A stretch of DNA of 64,000 nt from Rhodoligotrophos defluvii (lineage in GTDB: Bacteria > Pseudomonadota > Alphaproteobacteria > Rhizobiales > Im1). Position 1 is the stretch's first letter. The number at the start of each line of letters is the position of its first letter. Positions 50,525-60,106 of the stretch are shown here, piece by piece. The position numbers and the translations under genes are program-made. The notes under the pieces were generated by a model. That model was not told the origin of the DNA, did no database searches, and saw nothing but the letters and a program-made list of their open reading frames with translations. Location: the NCBI RefSeq assembly GCF_005281615.1, contig NZ_SZZM01000002.1, positions 620,001-684,000 of the forward strand, given 5' to 3'.

Positions 50525-53224
50525 TCAATCCAGTCCCTGAACTATCGACAGGGTATTGCCGCCGAGCCGCGAAAAAGTCCGCATGCGGCATGTCAGCACG
50601 ATGACCTGCTGTCTGCGGCCCGCCCGGTTCAGGGCATCGAACATGCGCTCGATGCGGTCGTCGTCGGAATAGACCAGCGCGTCGTCGAGCACGATCGGCA
50701 CCTCATGCCCCCGCTCGGCCAACATGGCGCCCATGGCCAGCCGCACCAGCACCGCGATCTGCTCCTGGGTGCCGGCGGAAAGGCGGTCGAACCCCTCCGC
50801 CTCCGGGCCGGCCCGCTTGAGCCCGGCCACCGCAAAGCCGTCGCCTAGGGCGAGCTCCGCTGCGGGGAACACATCGTTCACCAGCGGCCGCAAATGCCGC
50901 TGCAGCGGCGCATGCAGCCGGTCGCGCTGCGCCTTGTAGCAATCCTCGATCGTATCGCGCAGCAGCTGCAGGCTGGCCGCCCGCGCCCATTGCCGCTCCA
51001 CCTCGCGCATCTCCAGATCCCGCTGCGCCCTTAATGTTTCCACCTTCTCGCCGATGCCGTCGCCGCCCGCGCTCTGGATCTGCCCTTCCAGATGGGCGAT
51101 CTCCCGGTCGAGCTGCGCAATCTGCGCCTTGCGGTTTTCGAGCGCCTCTTCCAGCCGCGTCACCCGGATCCGCAGCCGCTCGCATTCCTCCGGCGAAGGC
51201 GCCGAGCGCCGCTGCGCTTCCAGGGCCGCCACCTTGAGGCGGTGCGCCTCGTCCGCCCGGTGGCAGGCCTCCTGCAATTCGCCAAGCCGCTGGTCGCGCT
51301 CTTCATCGGGAAGCACCGCCAGATCGGCGGCGAACCTGTTGCGGATTTCCGCTTCGGTGCCCTGCAATCGCCCGCGCTGGTCGGCAATGCCGGCCAGGAT
51401 CTCGTTCTGCGCCGCCAGCATCCCGTCCAGGCTTGCCCGTTTGCGCCGGATCTCGTCCCGCCCCTGCTGGACGGCAGCCTGCCGCCGCTCCAGATCCTCG
51501 GGCGATGACAGGGCGACCAAACCAAGCTCCGACAAGGTCCGAGCAAGGCTCGCCTCGATGTCCTCGATCTCGCGGCCGACCCGCTCGGCGGCGGCCGCTG
51601 CCGTTTCCTGGCCGAGGCCCAGCCCCTTTGCCTCCGCCTGCAGGCTGCGCGCCTCCACCTCCAGCTCCTGCCGGCGGGCCCGGTCCGCGCGCAATGCATC
51701 CGCATCCGCGAAATCGAGCTCGGCCAATAGGGCCGCCAAATCGGCCTGCAGCGCTTGCTGCTTCTTGCGGTCGGCCGCGAGGCTCGCCATGGCCGGCATT
51801 ATCGTGATGGTCGCGATCTCGCCACCATCGCCCCCCACCTTGATGGTCATCGGCTCCAGCGCCGAACGGTGCAAGGCGCCGTCCACAGCGGCGCCATCGA
51901 GTTGGATGAGACCAGCCCCCGCCGGCCCCGGCATGATCGACACCTGGGGCGCTGCGGCCATGAGCCGGGCCGAGATCATCTCGAGATCGCGCTCGATCTC
52001 ATCCAACCTGGCAATCACCGCCGTGCTGGCCGGGTTGGCGCGCAAAGCGGCCGCATTCTCCTGCTGGCGCCGGGCAAGATCGGCAAGCTGCCGCTGGCGC
52101 TGCTGCAGCAAATCGCGAGAAGCGGCCCGCTCGGCCACCGAAACGATACGCTGCAGCTGGCGCTCCTCATCCTCCAGCCGCTCGCCCTCGGCAGTCACAG
52201 CCGCGAGCGCCGACCGCGCCTCCGTGAGAGCCAGCCGCGCCGCCTTCTCGCGCTTGTCCAGCGGCTTGAGCGCCTGCTCGAGCTGGCGCAGCCGCTCGCG
52301 ATCTCCGTCGATCCGGTCCGCCCGCTCCAAAAGCGAGGTCAGCTTCTGCCGCTCCCGCTCGCACACGGCGCGCGCCTGCCGCTCATCCGCCTCATATTGC
52401 GCGAGAATAGCCGCCATGCTCTCCGCCGCCTGATGCGCCTTGCGGGCCTCATCGAGCGCGGCCAGTTGCCGCGCGGTCTCTGCCGGATCGGCCCAGCGCG
52501 CCCGCTCGCGTTGCCTGGCCGCAAGCTGCCCGAACTGCTGGTCCAGAATGGCCAGCCGCCGTTCCGCCTCCGCAAGGTCGTCGTCGATCAGCGTCAGCCG
52601 GTCCTCCGCCGAGGCCAAGGGCCCGTTGGCCTTCGGCTTGCCCTTGTCGGTCACCAGCCGGCCGAGCTCGGCCTTCAAGCCATTGAGCACCACACGTGCC
52701 CGTTCGCCACCGACAATATCGCCGAGTTCCGATTGGATGGCCGCATTCAGAACCGAGCTTGCGCCATCGGAAGGCTGCGGCAACCGGAACGACTGCCCCT
52801 GACCGACCCACAACAGGCCGAAAGCGGCATCATCCATAGACCGCCCCTGCCCGCGCGCAATGCCGAGCAGTTCCCACACCAGCTCGTCCGCCTGCGCGCC
52901 GCGCGCCAGCTCCCGGTCGCCCCGGCGCAGGCTCGCCGCCGGGCTCTTCAGGAACGATTTGCGCAAGCTATAGACCGCGCCCTCATGTTCGAAGCCCAGC
53001 GTCACCGTCACCGGCAGCGCCAAGCCGTCGCTGGCCAGCGCCTTGACGAACTCGTTCTTGGTGCTGTGCCGCTCGAACAGGCAGGCGCGGATCGCCCGGA
53101 ACAAGGTCGACTTGCCCGCCTCGTTCGCCGCCATCAGCACGTTCACGCCGGGCCCCAACCCGTCGATGCGGGCGCGGCCGCCGAACCGGCCCACCCCCTC
53201 GACGGCGATGCTGGTCAGCTGCAT
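50525..53224 (-). CDS. SbcC/YhaN-like AAA ATPase with long coiled coil
   Basis: 899-residue SMC/Rad50-like ATPase, partner of a nuclease. The N-terminal Walker A is AANEAGKST (32-40). A very long heptad-rich coiled coil covers about residues 180-760, with a hinge-like beta region at about 430-490. The C-terminal signature is FDRLSAGTQEQIAVLVRLA, with Walker B PIVLDDALVYSDDDRIERMF. The SAGTQEQ signature and size match the YhaN group. The coiled coil suggests DNA-end tethering. Its start overlaps the nuclease stop by 1-4 bases, so the two are coupled. It is followed by the SOS box of imuA, but its own control is not visible. Confidence 0.9.
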   Translation of the reverse strand: MQLTSIAVEGVGRFGGRARIDGLGPGVNVLMAANEAGKSTLFRAIRACLFERHSTKNEFVKALASDGLALPVTVTLGFEHEGAVYSLRKSFLKSPAASLRRGDRELARGAQADELVWELLGIARGQGRSMDDAAFGLLWVGQGQSFRLPQPSDGASSVLNAAIQSELGDIVGGERARVVLNGLKAELGRLVTDKGKPKANGPLASAEDRLTLIDDDLAEAERRLAILDQQFGQLAARQRERARWADPAETARQLAALDEARKAHQAAESMAAILAQYEADERQARAVCERERQKLTSLLERADRIDGDRERLRQLEQALKPLDKREKAARLALTEARSALAAVTAEGERLEDEERQLQRIVSVAERAASRDLLQQRQRQLADLARRQQENAAALRANPASTAVIARLDEIERDLEMISARLMAAAPQVSIMPGPAGAGLIQLDGAAVDGALHRSALEPMTIKVGGDGGEIATITIMPAMASLAADRKKQQALQADLAALLAELDFADADALRADRARRQELEVEARSLQAEAKGLGLGQETAAAAAERVGREIEDIEASLARTLSELGLVALSSPEDLERRQAAVQQGRDEIRRKRASLDGMLAAQNEILAGIADQRGRLQGTEAEIRNRFAADLAVLPDEERDQRLGELQEACHRADEAHRLKVAALEAQRRSAPSPEECERLRIRVTRLEEALENRKAQIAQLDREIAHLEGQIQSAGGDGIGEKVETLRAQRDLEMREVERQWARAASLQLLRDTIEDCYKAQRDRLHAPLQRHLRPLVNDVFPAAELALGDGFAVAGLKRAGPEAEGFDRLSAGTQEQIAVLVRLAMGAMLAERGHEVPIVLDDALVYSDDDRIERMFDALNRAGRRQQVIVLTCRMRTFSRLGGNTLSIVQGLD

Positions 53225-54378
53225 CAGGCGATCTCCCGCAGGCGCCGCAGCGCGGCCGCCTGGGCTGGCTGCCCGGCAACCATGGTGAACAGCTGCACCA
53301 GCGCCTCCTCCGCCCGCCGCCGCTCCGCGGCACTCAGCGCAGGATCCTCCGCCATCTGCCGCAGCCGGTCAGCCGCATCCCGCAACACGCCGCCGAAATC
53401 GATCGCCTCCAGGTCCGCGAGCGTCGGCCGCGCCGCAAGCGCGGACAGATCCACATCGAGTGCGAAGGCTGCGGCCGCAAGCGTGGTCAGCCGCCGGTCG
53501 AGATCCGCCCGCGCCGTGAGCGACAAGGCACCGCTCAGCACCAGCCGGACGACCGTTGCGGACAGCTCCGGCAACCCGCGCAGCCGCTGTTCCAGGTCCT
53601 CGACCGCATCCTCCCCGTCGAGATGCTCCGCCATGGTCAGCCAGCGATAGCGGCCGACCCGGTGAGGCGTGATCAGCGGCGGCGCCGCCGGCCCGCGGAT
53701 ATCGATCACCAGCACCTGGCCGATCTCCTGGCTGCCGGCGCGGTCCGGTTCGGGCGTCCCCGCATACCAGATGGATGGGCCGATCTGGAGGGTGCGGTGC
53801 CAGTCGCCAAGCGCCAAGTAGGAGAGGCCGGCGCGCGACAGCCGCCTGGGATCGATGGGGTTGGAGGCCTCGCCTTCGCTCCCGAAGCCGGTCACCGAGC
53901 CGTGCGCCAGGCCGATGCGGGCCAGGCCCTCCGGCGTGGCGGCCCGGTCCATCCATTCCGTCAGGTCGGAAGCCTCGCTCTTCCGGGTCAGGGGCGAAGG
54001 CAGCAGCACCGCGTCGCTGCCCAGCGCGGCCGGCTCGGGCGCCAGGTGCAGGTGCACATTGTCCGGCACGCCGCTCTCGCGCACCCGATCCCACACGCCC
54101 TTGGGCCGGTGCGGATCATGGTTACCCGGCATCAGGTGCCAGTGCACCTCCGGGAATTGCCGCATCCGCTCCAAAGGCGCGAGCAGGGTGCGCAAGGCAG
54201 GCGCTTCGCTGTCATAGACGTCGCCCGCCACCAGCACATGGGCCGCGCCTTCGCGCCGGGCCAACGCGCCGATCGTCTCGATCGCCACCAGCCGGGCATC
54301 CTGCAGCACCGCCTCGCGCGCGCCGAACTGCTTGAAGGGCTTGCCGATCTGCCAGTCTGCGGTGTGGATGATGCGCAT
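53224..54378 (-). CDS. SbcD/YhaO-like metallophosphoesterase (DNA repair nuclease)
   Basis: 384-residue calcineurin-like phosphoesterase with the metal motifs of SbcD/Mre11. MRIIHTADWQIGKPF (H5, D8), VLVAGDVYDSEA (D53), MPGNHDPHRPKGVWD (Asn-His) and GLAHGSVTGFG follow in order. A C-terminal region of about 100 residues probably docks the ATPase. It likely processes DNA ends or hairpins with the adjacent YhaN-like ATPase. It is the first gene of the pair, with its ATG at 54378. Confidence 0.92.
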   Translation of the reverse strand: MRIIHTADWQIGKPFKQFGAREAVLQDARLVAIETIGALARREGAAHVLVAGDVYDSEAPALRTLLAPLERMRQFPEVHWHLMPGNHDPHRPKGVWDRVRESGVPDNVHLHLAPEPAALGSDAVLLPSPLTRKSEASDLTEWMDRAATPEGLARIGLAHGSVTGFGSEGEASNPIDPRRLSRAGLSYLALGDWHRTLQIGPSIWYAGTPEPDRAGSQEIGQVLVIDIRGPAAPPLITPHRVGRYRWLTMAEHLDGEDAVEDLEQRLRGLPELSATVVRLVLSGALSLTARADLDRRLTTLAAAAFALDVDLSALAARPTLADLEAIDFGGVLRDAADRLRQMAEDPALSAAERRRAEEALVQLFTMVAGQPAQAAALRRLREIA

Positions 54379-54456
54379 GATGCCTCGCGTGCCTCATGCG
54401 CTAGGATAAAGTGAGTCGGCCTTTTCCGTGCACTATCTGCTGTCAAGCTGTGGAAA

Positions 54457-54470
54457 CCGCCGGTTGGCGG
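54457..54470 (-). terminator. Short hairpin after acyl-CoA synthetase gene
   Basis: On the gene strand, just after the stop codon at 54475, CCGCC-AACC-GGCGG is followed by TTT. It is a short GC-rich stem with a weak U-run, a plausible intrinsic terminator for the 54.5-64 kb operon. Confidence 0.5.
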
Positions 54471-54474
54471 CGGA

Positions 54475-56055
54475 TCAGGCGCTGCGCAGCGCCGTCTTCA
54501 GCACTTTGCCGTTGGCATTGCGGGGCAAGGGCTCATCCAGGAAGGTGATGTAGTCGGGCACCTTGTAGTCGGACAGGCGTTCGGCGCAGAACGCTTTGAT
54601 GCCCGCCTCATCCTTTGGCCGGTCGCCGGCATAGATGAAGGCATGCACCCGCTCACCCAGCACCGGGCACGGTGCGCCCACCACCGCGCTCTCGACCACG
54701 GACGGGTGGTGCGAGAGCACGCTCTCCACCTCGATGCAATAGACCTTGAAGCCGCCGCGGTTGATCATGTCCTTCTTGCGGTCGAACACATAGACGTAAC
54801 CCTGCTCGTCGACCGCGCCCACGTCGCCCGACCGCCAGAAGCCGTTGACGAACCCCGCCGCCGTGGCGTCCGGGTTGTCCCAATAGCCCGGCACCACCAT
54901 TGGCCCGCCGATCAACAGCTCGCCGCTTTCCCCTGGGGCCACCTCGCGACCCTGCTCGTCCACCACGACGATGTCAGCGCAATGCACCGGCTTGCCCACC
55001 GAGGTGGGATGGTCCTTGATATGGCCGGGCGGCAGGATGGTCGACGGCGAGGAGGTCTCCGTCGAGCCGTAGCAGTTCACCAGCGCCATATTTGGGCAGG
55101 TGGCCGCCAGCCGCTCGATCGTGGCACGCGGCATTGGTGCGCCGCCGAAGCCCGCCACCCGCCAGGCCGACAGGTCGAACTTCGCGAAATCCGGGTCCAG
55201 CAGGCACAGATTGTACATGGCCGGCACCAGGATGGTGAAGCTCAGCCGCTCGCGCTCGGCAAGCTCCAGGAAAGCGCGGGCCTTGAACGCCGGCATGATC
55301 ACCGTGGTGCCGCCCACCAGCACCATGGTCAGAATATTGGCCACCAGCCCTGTGACATGGGACGCAGGCACCGCCATGATCGACACGTCGCCCGGCCGCA
55401 GCGCGCACACCTCCCTGTAGTGGATGACCGAATGCACCGTGCTGAAATGGGTGAGCATGGCGCCCTTCGGCCGGCCGGTGGTGCCGGAGGTATAGAGGAT
55501 CGAGAACACGTCCTCCTCGCCGATGTCCACGGCCGGCGCGCTGCCCGCCGCAAGCAGGGCGGAGAACGGCGTGCCCGGCCCGGCCCCCACCACGAACACA
55601 TGCCGCAGCGCCGGCACCTCTTCGCCGGCCGGCAGGTTGGCCGCGTGCTCCGCGTCATAGACCAGGGCCGCGGCCGTGCACTGGTTGAGCATGAACGCGA
55701 TTTCCGGCCGCCGCTGGCGGATGTTCATCGGCACGATGATCGCGCCGATCCTTGCCGCTGCCAGCACCATGAACACGAACGGAAACGCGTTGCCCAAGAG
55801 CAGGGCGATACGATCGCCCTTGCCCAGGCCATGCGCTGCCAGATTGGCCGCCACACGCTCGACCGTCTCGTCCAGGGAGCGGTAATCGATCCGCTCGTCC
55901 CCCAGCACCAGCGCGGTTGTCTCCGGAAACCGGGCCACGGTTTCCCGGAACAGCGCATCGATATGCGCCGGCCGGTCGGCAAAGCAGCGCACCAGCCGCG
56001 TGCCGTAATGCACTTCCCGGCGGATGGCCAAGGACTTCTGAGGCATCAGCATCAT
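54475..56055 (-). CDS. AMP-forming acyl-CoA synthetase
   Basis: 526-residue ANL-superfamily ligase that activates a carboxylic acid to acyl-CoA through an acyl-AMP. Key motifs: ILYTSGTTGRPKGAMLTH (P-loop A3), VNCYGSTETSSPSTI (A5), GYWDNPDATAAGFVNGFWRS and GDVGAVDEQGYVYVFDRKKD (A7), and the catalytic lysine region PRNANGKVLKT (A10). The ATG at 56055 overlaps the SDR stop in ATGA fashion; the frame is open to 56178. Together with the CoA-transferase, thiolase-like and Liv genes it belongs to a carboxylic-acid degradation block. The substrate is unknown. Confidence 0.93.
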   Translation of the reverse strand: MMLMPQKSLAIRREVHYGTRLVRCFADRPAHIDALFRETVARFPETTALVLGDERIDYRSLDETVERVAANLAAHGLGKGDRIALLLGNAFPFVFMVLAAARIGAIIVPMNIRQRRPEIAFMLNQCTAAALVYDAEHAANLPAGEEVPALRHVFVVGAGPGTPFSALLAAGSAPAVDIGEEDVFSILYTSGTTGRPKGAMLTHFSTVHSVIHYREVCALRPGDVSIMAVPASHVTGLVANILTMVLVGGTTVIMPAFKARAFLELAERERLSFTILVPAMYNLCLLDPDFAKFDLSAWRVAGFGGAPMPRATIERLAATCPNMALVNCYGSTETSSPSTILPPGHIKDHPTSVGKPVHCADIVVVDEQGREVAPGESGELLIGGPMVVPGYWDNPDATAAGFVNGFWRSGDVGAVDEQGYVYVFDRKKDMINRGGFKVYCIEVESVLSHHPSVVESAVVGAPCPVLGERVHAFIYAGDRPKDEAGIKAFCAERLSDYKVPDYITFLDEPLPRNANGKVLKTALRSA

Positions 56056-56846
56056 TTTCGCACCAGGGTCGGGCGGCCCAGCAGGAAGCCGGCTTCCACC
56101 GGCAGCAGCTGTCCCGTGATCTTGCGTCCCTCTACGATAAGGAAAGCCGCGGCAGCCGCAATATCCTCGGCCGAGCACACATCCTGCAATGCCGATGACT
56201 CCGCAAAGCCGGCCTTCACCCGTGCATAGGCCTCCTCGCCAAGGCCTGAGGGCAGCCAGCGCGTATCGATCAGCCCCGGCAGCACCGCATTCACCCGGAT
56301 GTGCGGCGCCAGGATCCGCGCCAGCGCCAGGGTCATCACATTGAGCGCGCCCTTGGACGCCACATAGGCGAGCGAGCTGCCATTGCCGTTGAGCCCCGCG
56401 ATCGAGGAGACATTCACGATGGCGCCGGCGCCGCTGGCCCGCAGCGGCTCGGCGGCGGCGCGCGCCATCTGGTAGGCGCCCACCACGTTGACGCCGTAGA
56501 CCCGCTGGAAGTCCTCCGCATTCTGGCTTTCCAGATCGGAAATGGTGGTGAACTGGGTGGCCCCCGCGCTATAGACCAAGGCGTTGAGGCGGCCGAAGCG
56601 ATTGACGCATTTGGCCACCGCCCGGCGGCAGTCCTCGTCCTGGCTCACATCCGCCTGCACGGTGATGGCCCCAGCCCCGAGCTGCCGGCAGTCCTCAGCC
56701 ACCTGCTCGGACTCGGCCGCGCTTCGGCTGAAGAGCACGGCGATGTCATAGCCGGCGCGAGCAAGCCGCAGCGCCGTGGCCGCGCCCACCCCGGTGCCGC
56801 CGCCGGCAATCAACGCAACAGGTCTGTTCGCCGCCTCACTGGCCAT
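56052..56846 (-). CDS. Short-chain dehydrogenase/reductase (SDR)
   Basis: 264-residue classical SDR, NAD(P)-dependent. Cofactor motif ALIAGGGTGVGAATALRLA (11-29), NALVYSAGATQFT (88-100), catalytic Ser147/Ser148 in VNVSSIAGLNG, Tyr161 and Lys165 in YVASKGALNVM. It probably oxidises a hydroxyacyl-CoA or a similar alcohol intermediate. It is 26 bases after the FadR-type regulator gene and overlaps the acyl-CoA synthetase start. The substrate is not defined. Confidence 0.92.
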   Translation of the reverse strand: MASEAANRPVALIAGGGTGVGAATALRLARAGYDIAVLFSRSAAESEQVAEDCRQLGAGAITVQADVSQDEDCRRAVAKCVNRFGRLNALVYSAGATQFTTISDLESQNAEDFQRVYGVNVVGAYQMARAAAEPLRASGAGAIVNVSSIAGLNGNGSSLAYVASKGALNVMTLALARILAPHIRVNAVLPGLIDTRWLPSGLGEEAYARVKAGFAESSALQDVCSAEDIAAAAAFLIVEGRKITGQLLPVEAGFLLGRPTLVRK

Positions 56847-56872
56847 GATCTTTCCCCTGTTCCAGCAGCAGG

Positions 56873-57595
56873 CTACTTGATCGTACCGGCCCGCATGGCC
56901 TCCCGCACGATCTTGCCATAGGCGCTCACATGCCGCTCCATTGCCGCGAACGCGGCATCCTCGTCTTGAGCTTCGATCGCCCGCAGGATCCGCTCATGGG
57001 CCCGCACGGTCTTGCGGCGGATCTCGTCGGTCGTCACCTGCTGATAGCCGGCCGCATCCATGATCGGCTCGGCGATCGCCTCCATGAAGGCGGTCAGCGG
57101 CTCGTTGCCGCTGGCCCGCGCCACCGCCAGGTGCCACTCGAGGTTCACGCGCTTATACCGCGGCACGTCATCCACTGACGCAATGAACGCCTTGTGCAGA
57201 TCGCGGATCTCCTGCAGCGCGCTTTGCGTACGGTTGCGCGCCGCCAGCCGCGCCAGAAAGGGCTCGAGACCGATGCGGCATTCGAGCAGCGCCTCCAGCC
57301 GCACCCCATGGGTGCGAACGAACAGCTCCATAGAGCGCACGATCGAGGCGCGCCCCGGCAGGGTCACCACCGATCCGCCGGTGCGGCCGGGTCTGGTATT
57401 GATCAGCCCTTCGATCTCCAGGATGCGCAGCGCCTCGCGCACCGACGAGCGGCTCAGGCCCGTCTCGGCCACCAGCTCGCGCTCGGTCGGCAGCGGGTCG
57501 CCGGTCGTAAGCTGACCGCCCAGGATCATGTTGCGCAGGCGGTTCGCCAGCACGTCCGAGGCCTTGGGCACGATTATGGGCGCAAGCTTTTCCAT
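56873..57595 (-). CDS. FadR/GntR-family transcriptional regulator
   Basis: 240 residues. The N-terminal winged HTH (about 10-75) contains LTTGDPLPTERELVAETGLS and SSVREALRILEIEGLINTR. The C-terminal FCD effector domain (about 90-230) is all-helical, with LEWHLAVARASGNEPLTAFM and AHERILRAIEAQDEDAAFAA, giving potential metal and ligand residues. It likely controls the surrounding acyl-CoA/transport operon in response to an acid or acyl-CoA. It sits between livF and the SDR gene, with 29 and 26 base gaps. Confidence 0.93.
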   Translation of the reverse strand: MEKLAPIIVPKASDVLANRLRNMILGGQLTTGDPLPTERELVAETGLSRSSVREALRILEIEGLINTRPGRTGGSVVTLPGRASIVRSMELFVRTHGVRLEALLECRIGLEPFLARLAARNRTQSALQEIRDLHKAFIASVDDVPRYKRVNLEWHLAVARASGNEPLTAFMEAIAEPIMDAAGYQQVTTDEIRRKTVRAHERILRAIEAQDEDAAFAAMERHVSAYGKIVREAMRAGTIK

Positions 57596-57624
57596 CTCAG
57601 CGCGGGATGCATCCCCTCATCACA

Positions 57625-58341
57625 TCACAAACCCATATACGCGGCCTGAATGGCGGCATCGCCACGCAAGTCGACCGAGCTGCCCGCCCGGGTGATCCGG
57701 CCATGGTCCAGCACATAGGCGCGGCTAGACACCTCCAGCGCCTCCGCCACGTTCTGCTCCACCAGCACCACGGTCAGGCCTTCGCTCGCCGCAAGGGACT
57801 GCACCAGCGCGAACACTTGTGCAACCATCTTGGGCGACAGGCCGACGGAGGGCTCATCCAGCATCAGCAGCTTGGGCCGGCTCATCACCGAGCGGGCGAT
57901 GGCGCACATCTGCCGTTCGCCGCCCGAGAGATGGCCGGCCAGCTGGTCCCGCCGCTCGCGCAGCACGGGAAACAGCTCCATCACCTCGTCCACCCGCCGG
58001 GCGATGCTCTTCCTGTCCTTCAGCGCATAGCCGCCGAGCTCCAGATTGTCGGCAACCGACATGAACGGGAATAGCCGGCCGCCTTCCGGCACCAGCACCA
58101 GGCCCCGCTCCGGCAGCTCATGCGCGGCAAGGGCCGTCACGTCCTCGCCGTCGAACACGATGCTTCCCGCATTCGGCCGGATCACCCCGGCAAGGGTGTT
58201 GAGCAGCGTGCTCTTGCCCGCGCCATTGGCGCCGACCACCGCCACGACCTCACCCTCGTCCACGTTGAAGGTTATGCCGTTGAGCACCATGGCCTGGCCA
58301 TAGCCGGCATGAAGGCCCACAACCTCCAGTGCCGCGCTCAT
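57625..58341 (-). CDS. livF: Branched-chain-type ABC transporter ATPase LivF
   Basis: 238-residue ATP-binding subunit. Walker A GANGAGKSTLLNTLAG, Q-loop region, signature HLSGGERQMCAIARSVMSRP, Walker B KLLMLDEPSVGLSPKMV and switch His in VLVEQNVAEALEV are intact. It is coupled to livG: its start lies 4 bases inside the end of livG. It drives uptake with LivG, LivH, LivM and LivK; the imported ligand may be the acid degraded by the flanking enzymes. Confidence 0.95.
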   Translation of the reverse strand: MSAALEVVGLHAGYGQAMVLNGITFNVDEGEVVAVVGANGAGKSTLLNTLAGVIRPNAGSIVFDGEDVTALAAHELPERGLVLVPEGGRLFPFMSVADNLELGGYALKDRKSIARRVDEVMELFPVLRERRDQLAGHLSGGERQMCAIARSVMSRPKLLMLDEPSVGLSPKMVAQVFALVQSLAASEGLTVVLVEQNVAEALEVSSRAYVLDHGRITRAGSSVDLRGDAAIQAAYMGL

Positions 58342-59063
58342 GCCCGCTTCCTCCCGAGATACGCCTCGACCACCCGGGTGTCCGACAACACCTCTTCCGG
58401 CAGGCCGTCGGCGATCTTCTGGCCGAAATCCAGCACCACCACCCGGCTCTGGAAGGCCCGCACAACCTTCAGGTTATGCTCGATGACCAGAAAGGTGAGC
58501 CCCTCCCCATGCAGCCGCTTGACCAGGTGGATGACCTCGTCCACCTCCGTCTGGTTCAAGCCCGCCATCACCTCGTCCAGCAGCACGATCTTTGCGTCCA
58601 AGGCCAGCGCCCGCGCGATCTCCAGCCGTCGCCGCTCGCTCAAGGTGAGCGTACCCGCCTTCACCCCCGCCCGGGCCGCAAGCCCCACCATGGCCAGCAC
58701 CTCCTCCGCCCGCCGGGCCGCCTCCACCAGCCCGCGCCGGTGCAGGAACGAGCCGATCAGCACGTTCTCCAAGGCGGTGAGCGCCGTCAGCGTCTTCGAG
58801 ATCTGGAATGTGCGGCCGAAGCCGAGCCGCGCCCGCGTCTGCGGGCTTTCCCGCGTGATATCGCGCCCCTCCAGGGCGATGCGCCCTGCGGTCGGCTGGA
58901 ACTGACCGGTCACCAAGTTGAACAGGGTGGTCTTGCCGGCACCGTTGGGGCCGATGATGCTGACCAGGTCGCCTTGCGCGATGTCGAAGCTGACCTCGTT
59001 CACCGCAATGAGGCCGCCGAAGCGCTTGGTCAGGCCCTGCAGTGACAAGAACGGCGCTGTCAT
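58338..59063 (-). CDS. livG: Branched-chain-type ABC transporter ATPase LivG
   Basis: 241-residue ATPase. Walker A GPNGAGKTTLFNLVTG, TFQISKTLTALTALENVLIG, signature TLTLSERRRLEIARALALDA (the LS-RRR type of LivG), Walker B IVLLDEVMAGLNQ. The segment FLVIEHNLKVVRAF holds the switch His. Overlaps livM and livF by 4 bases each, so it is in a continuous operon. Confidence 0.95.
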   Translation of the reverse strand: MTAPFLSLQGLTKRFGGLIAVNEVSFDIAQGDLVSIIGPNGAGKTTLFNLVTGQFQPTAGRIALEGRDITRESPQTRARLGFGRTFQISKTLTALTALENVLIGSFLHRRGLVEAARRAEEVLAMVGLAARAGVKAGTLTLSERRRLEIARALALDAKIVLLDEVMAGLNQTEVDEVIHLVKRLHGEGLTFLVIEHNLKVVRAFQSRVVVLDFGQKIADGLPEEVLSDTRVVEAYLGRKRA

Positions 59064-60106
59064 CCGCCACCTCCGCCTTCAGGCCGCGCGCTGGTCAGCC
59101 GCTGCCACAGCGCGGTCCCCGCGCCGATCAATCCGCGCTTCATGAACAGGGCGAACAGGATCAGCACGGCGCCCAGCACGATGAGATTGGTGCCCGGCAC
59201 CATGCCGCCGAGCTCGGCCCGCAGGTAGGATTCGACCGGCACGATCAGCAATGCGCCCGCCAGCGGGCCATAGAGGGTGCCGACCCCGCCGATCAGCGCA
59301 ATGAGTGCGAATTTCACCCCGATATCCGGCAGCGACAGCAATGTGGGCGGGTCCACGAACCGCAGATACATGGCGAACAGGGCGCCGCCGATACCCGTGA
59401 GCGCAGCGCTCAGCGCCATGCCCAGAAGCTTCACCTGCAGCACCCGGATGCCGGCGGCCCGCGCCGCGTCCTCGTCCTCCCGCACCGCCTGAAGATAGTA
59501 GCCGAACCGGCTGCGCAGCACCGCGGCGCTCACCAGGAGACACGCCACCAGGAAGCCCAGCATCAGCAGGGCATAGGAAAAGCGGTTGGTGAAGATCATG
59601 TTGGCAAGCCCCGCCTTGAACGGCAGGGAAAGCCCGCGCGGCCCTCCAGTCAGCGTCTCGAAATAGTTGGCCAGCACGAAGGCTACTTCGTTGAAGGCCA
59701 TGGTGGCAATGGCGAAGAACGGCCCCTTCAGCCGGAAGGTCGGCCAGGAGACCGCTGCCGCCACCACTGCCGCCAGCGCCGCGGCGGGCACCAGCGCGAG
59801 CCACGGCGAGATCTGGAAGTGCAGGTAGAGATTGGCGGTGAGATAGGCGCCGATCGCGAAAAACACACCGTGCCCCAGCGAGAACTGCCCACCGAAGCCG
59901 CCGATGATGTTCCAGGCGCTGGAGAGCCCGGCAAACAGGAACGTATAAGCCAGGATGTTGAGGATGAACGGGTTCTTGCCATAGACCCAGGCGAGCCCGA
60001 GCAGGATCAGCGACAGCACGAGGATGCGCACGAGCTCCACCCGGAAGGTGGTGATGCCCGGGGCGGCGCGGCCCGACATGGCCATGGGTATCTCAATGCT
60101 GCTCAC
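59060..60106 (-). CDS. livM: Branched-chain-type ABC transporter permease LivM
   Basis: About 348 residues, inner-membrane permease with roughly nine hydrophobic segments. NIIGGFGGQFSLGHGVFFAI and LMGMALSAALTGIGGALFAM-like LLGMALSAALTGIGGALFAM are LivM signatures, and GVGTLYGPLAGALLIVPVES lies near the C-terminus. The start is uncertain. A GTG at 60106 has GAGGTG before it and overlaps the end of livH; ATG at 60085 or 60079 are alternatives. The frame also opens to 60133. Confidence 0.92.
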   Translation of the reverse strand: MSSIEIPMAMSGRAAPGITTFRVELVRILVLSLILLGLAWVYGKNPFILNILAYTFLFAGLSSAWNIIGGFGGQFSLGHGVFFAIGAYLTANLYLHFQISPWLALVPAAALAAVVAAAVSWPTFRLKGPFFAIATMAFNEVAFVLANYFETLTGGPRGLSLPFKAGLANMIFTNRFSYALLMLGFLVACLLVSAAVLRSRFGYYLQAVREDEDAARAAGIRVLQVKLLGMALSAALTGIGGALFAMYLRFVDPPTLLSLPDIGVKFALIALIGGVGTLYGPLAGALLIVPVESYLRAELGGMVPGTNLIVLGAVLILFALFMKRGLIGAGTALWQRLTSARPEGGGGG

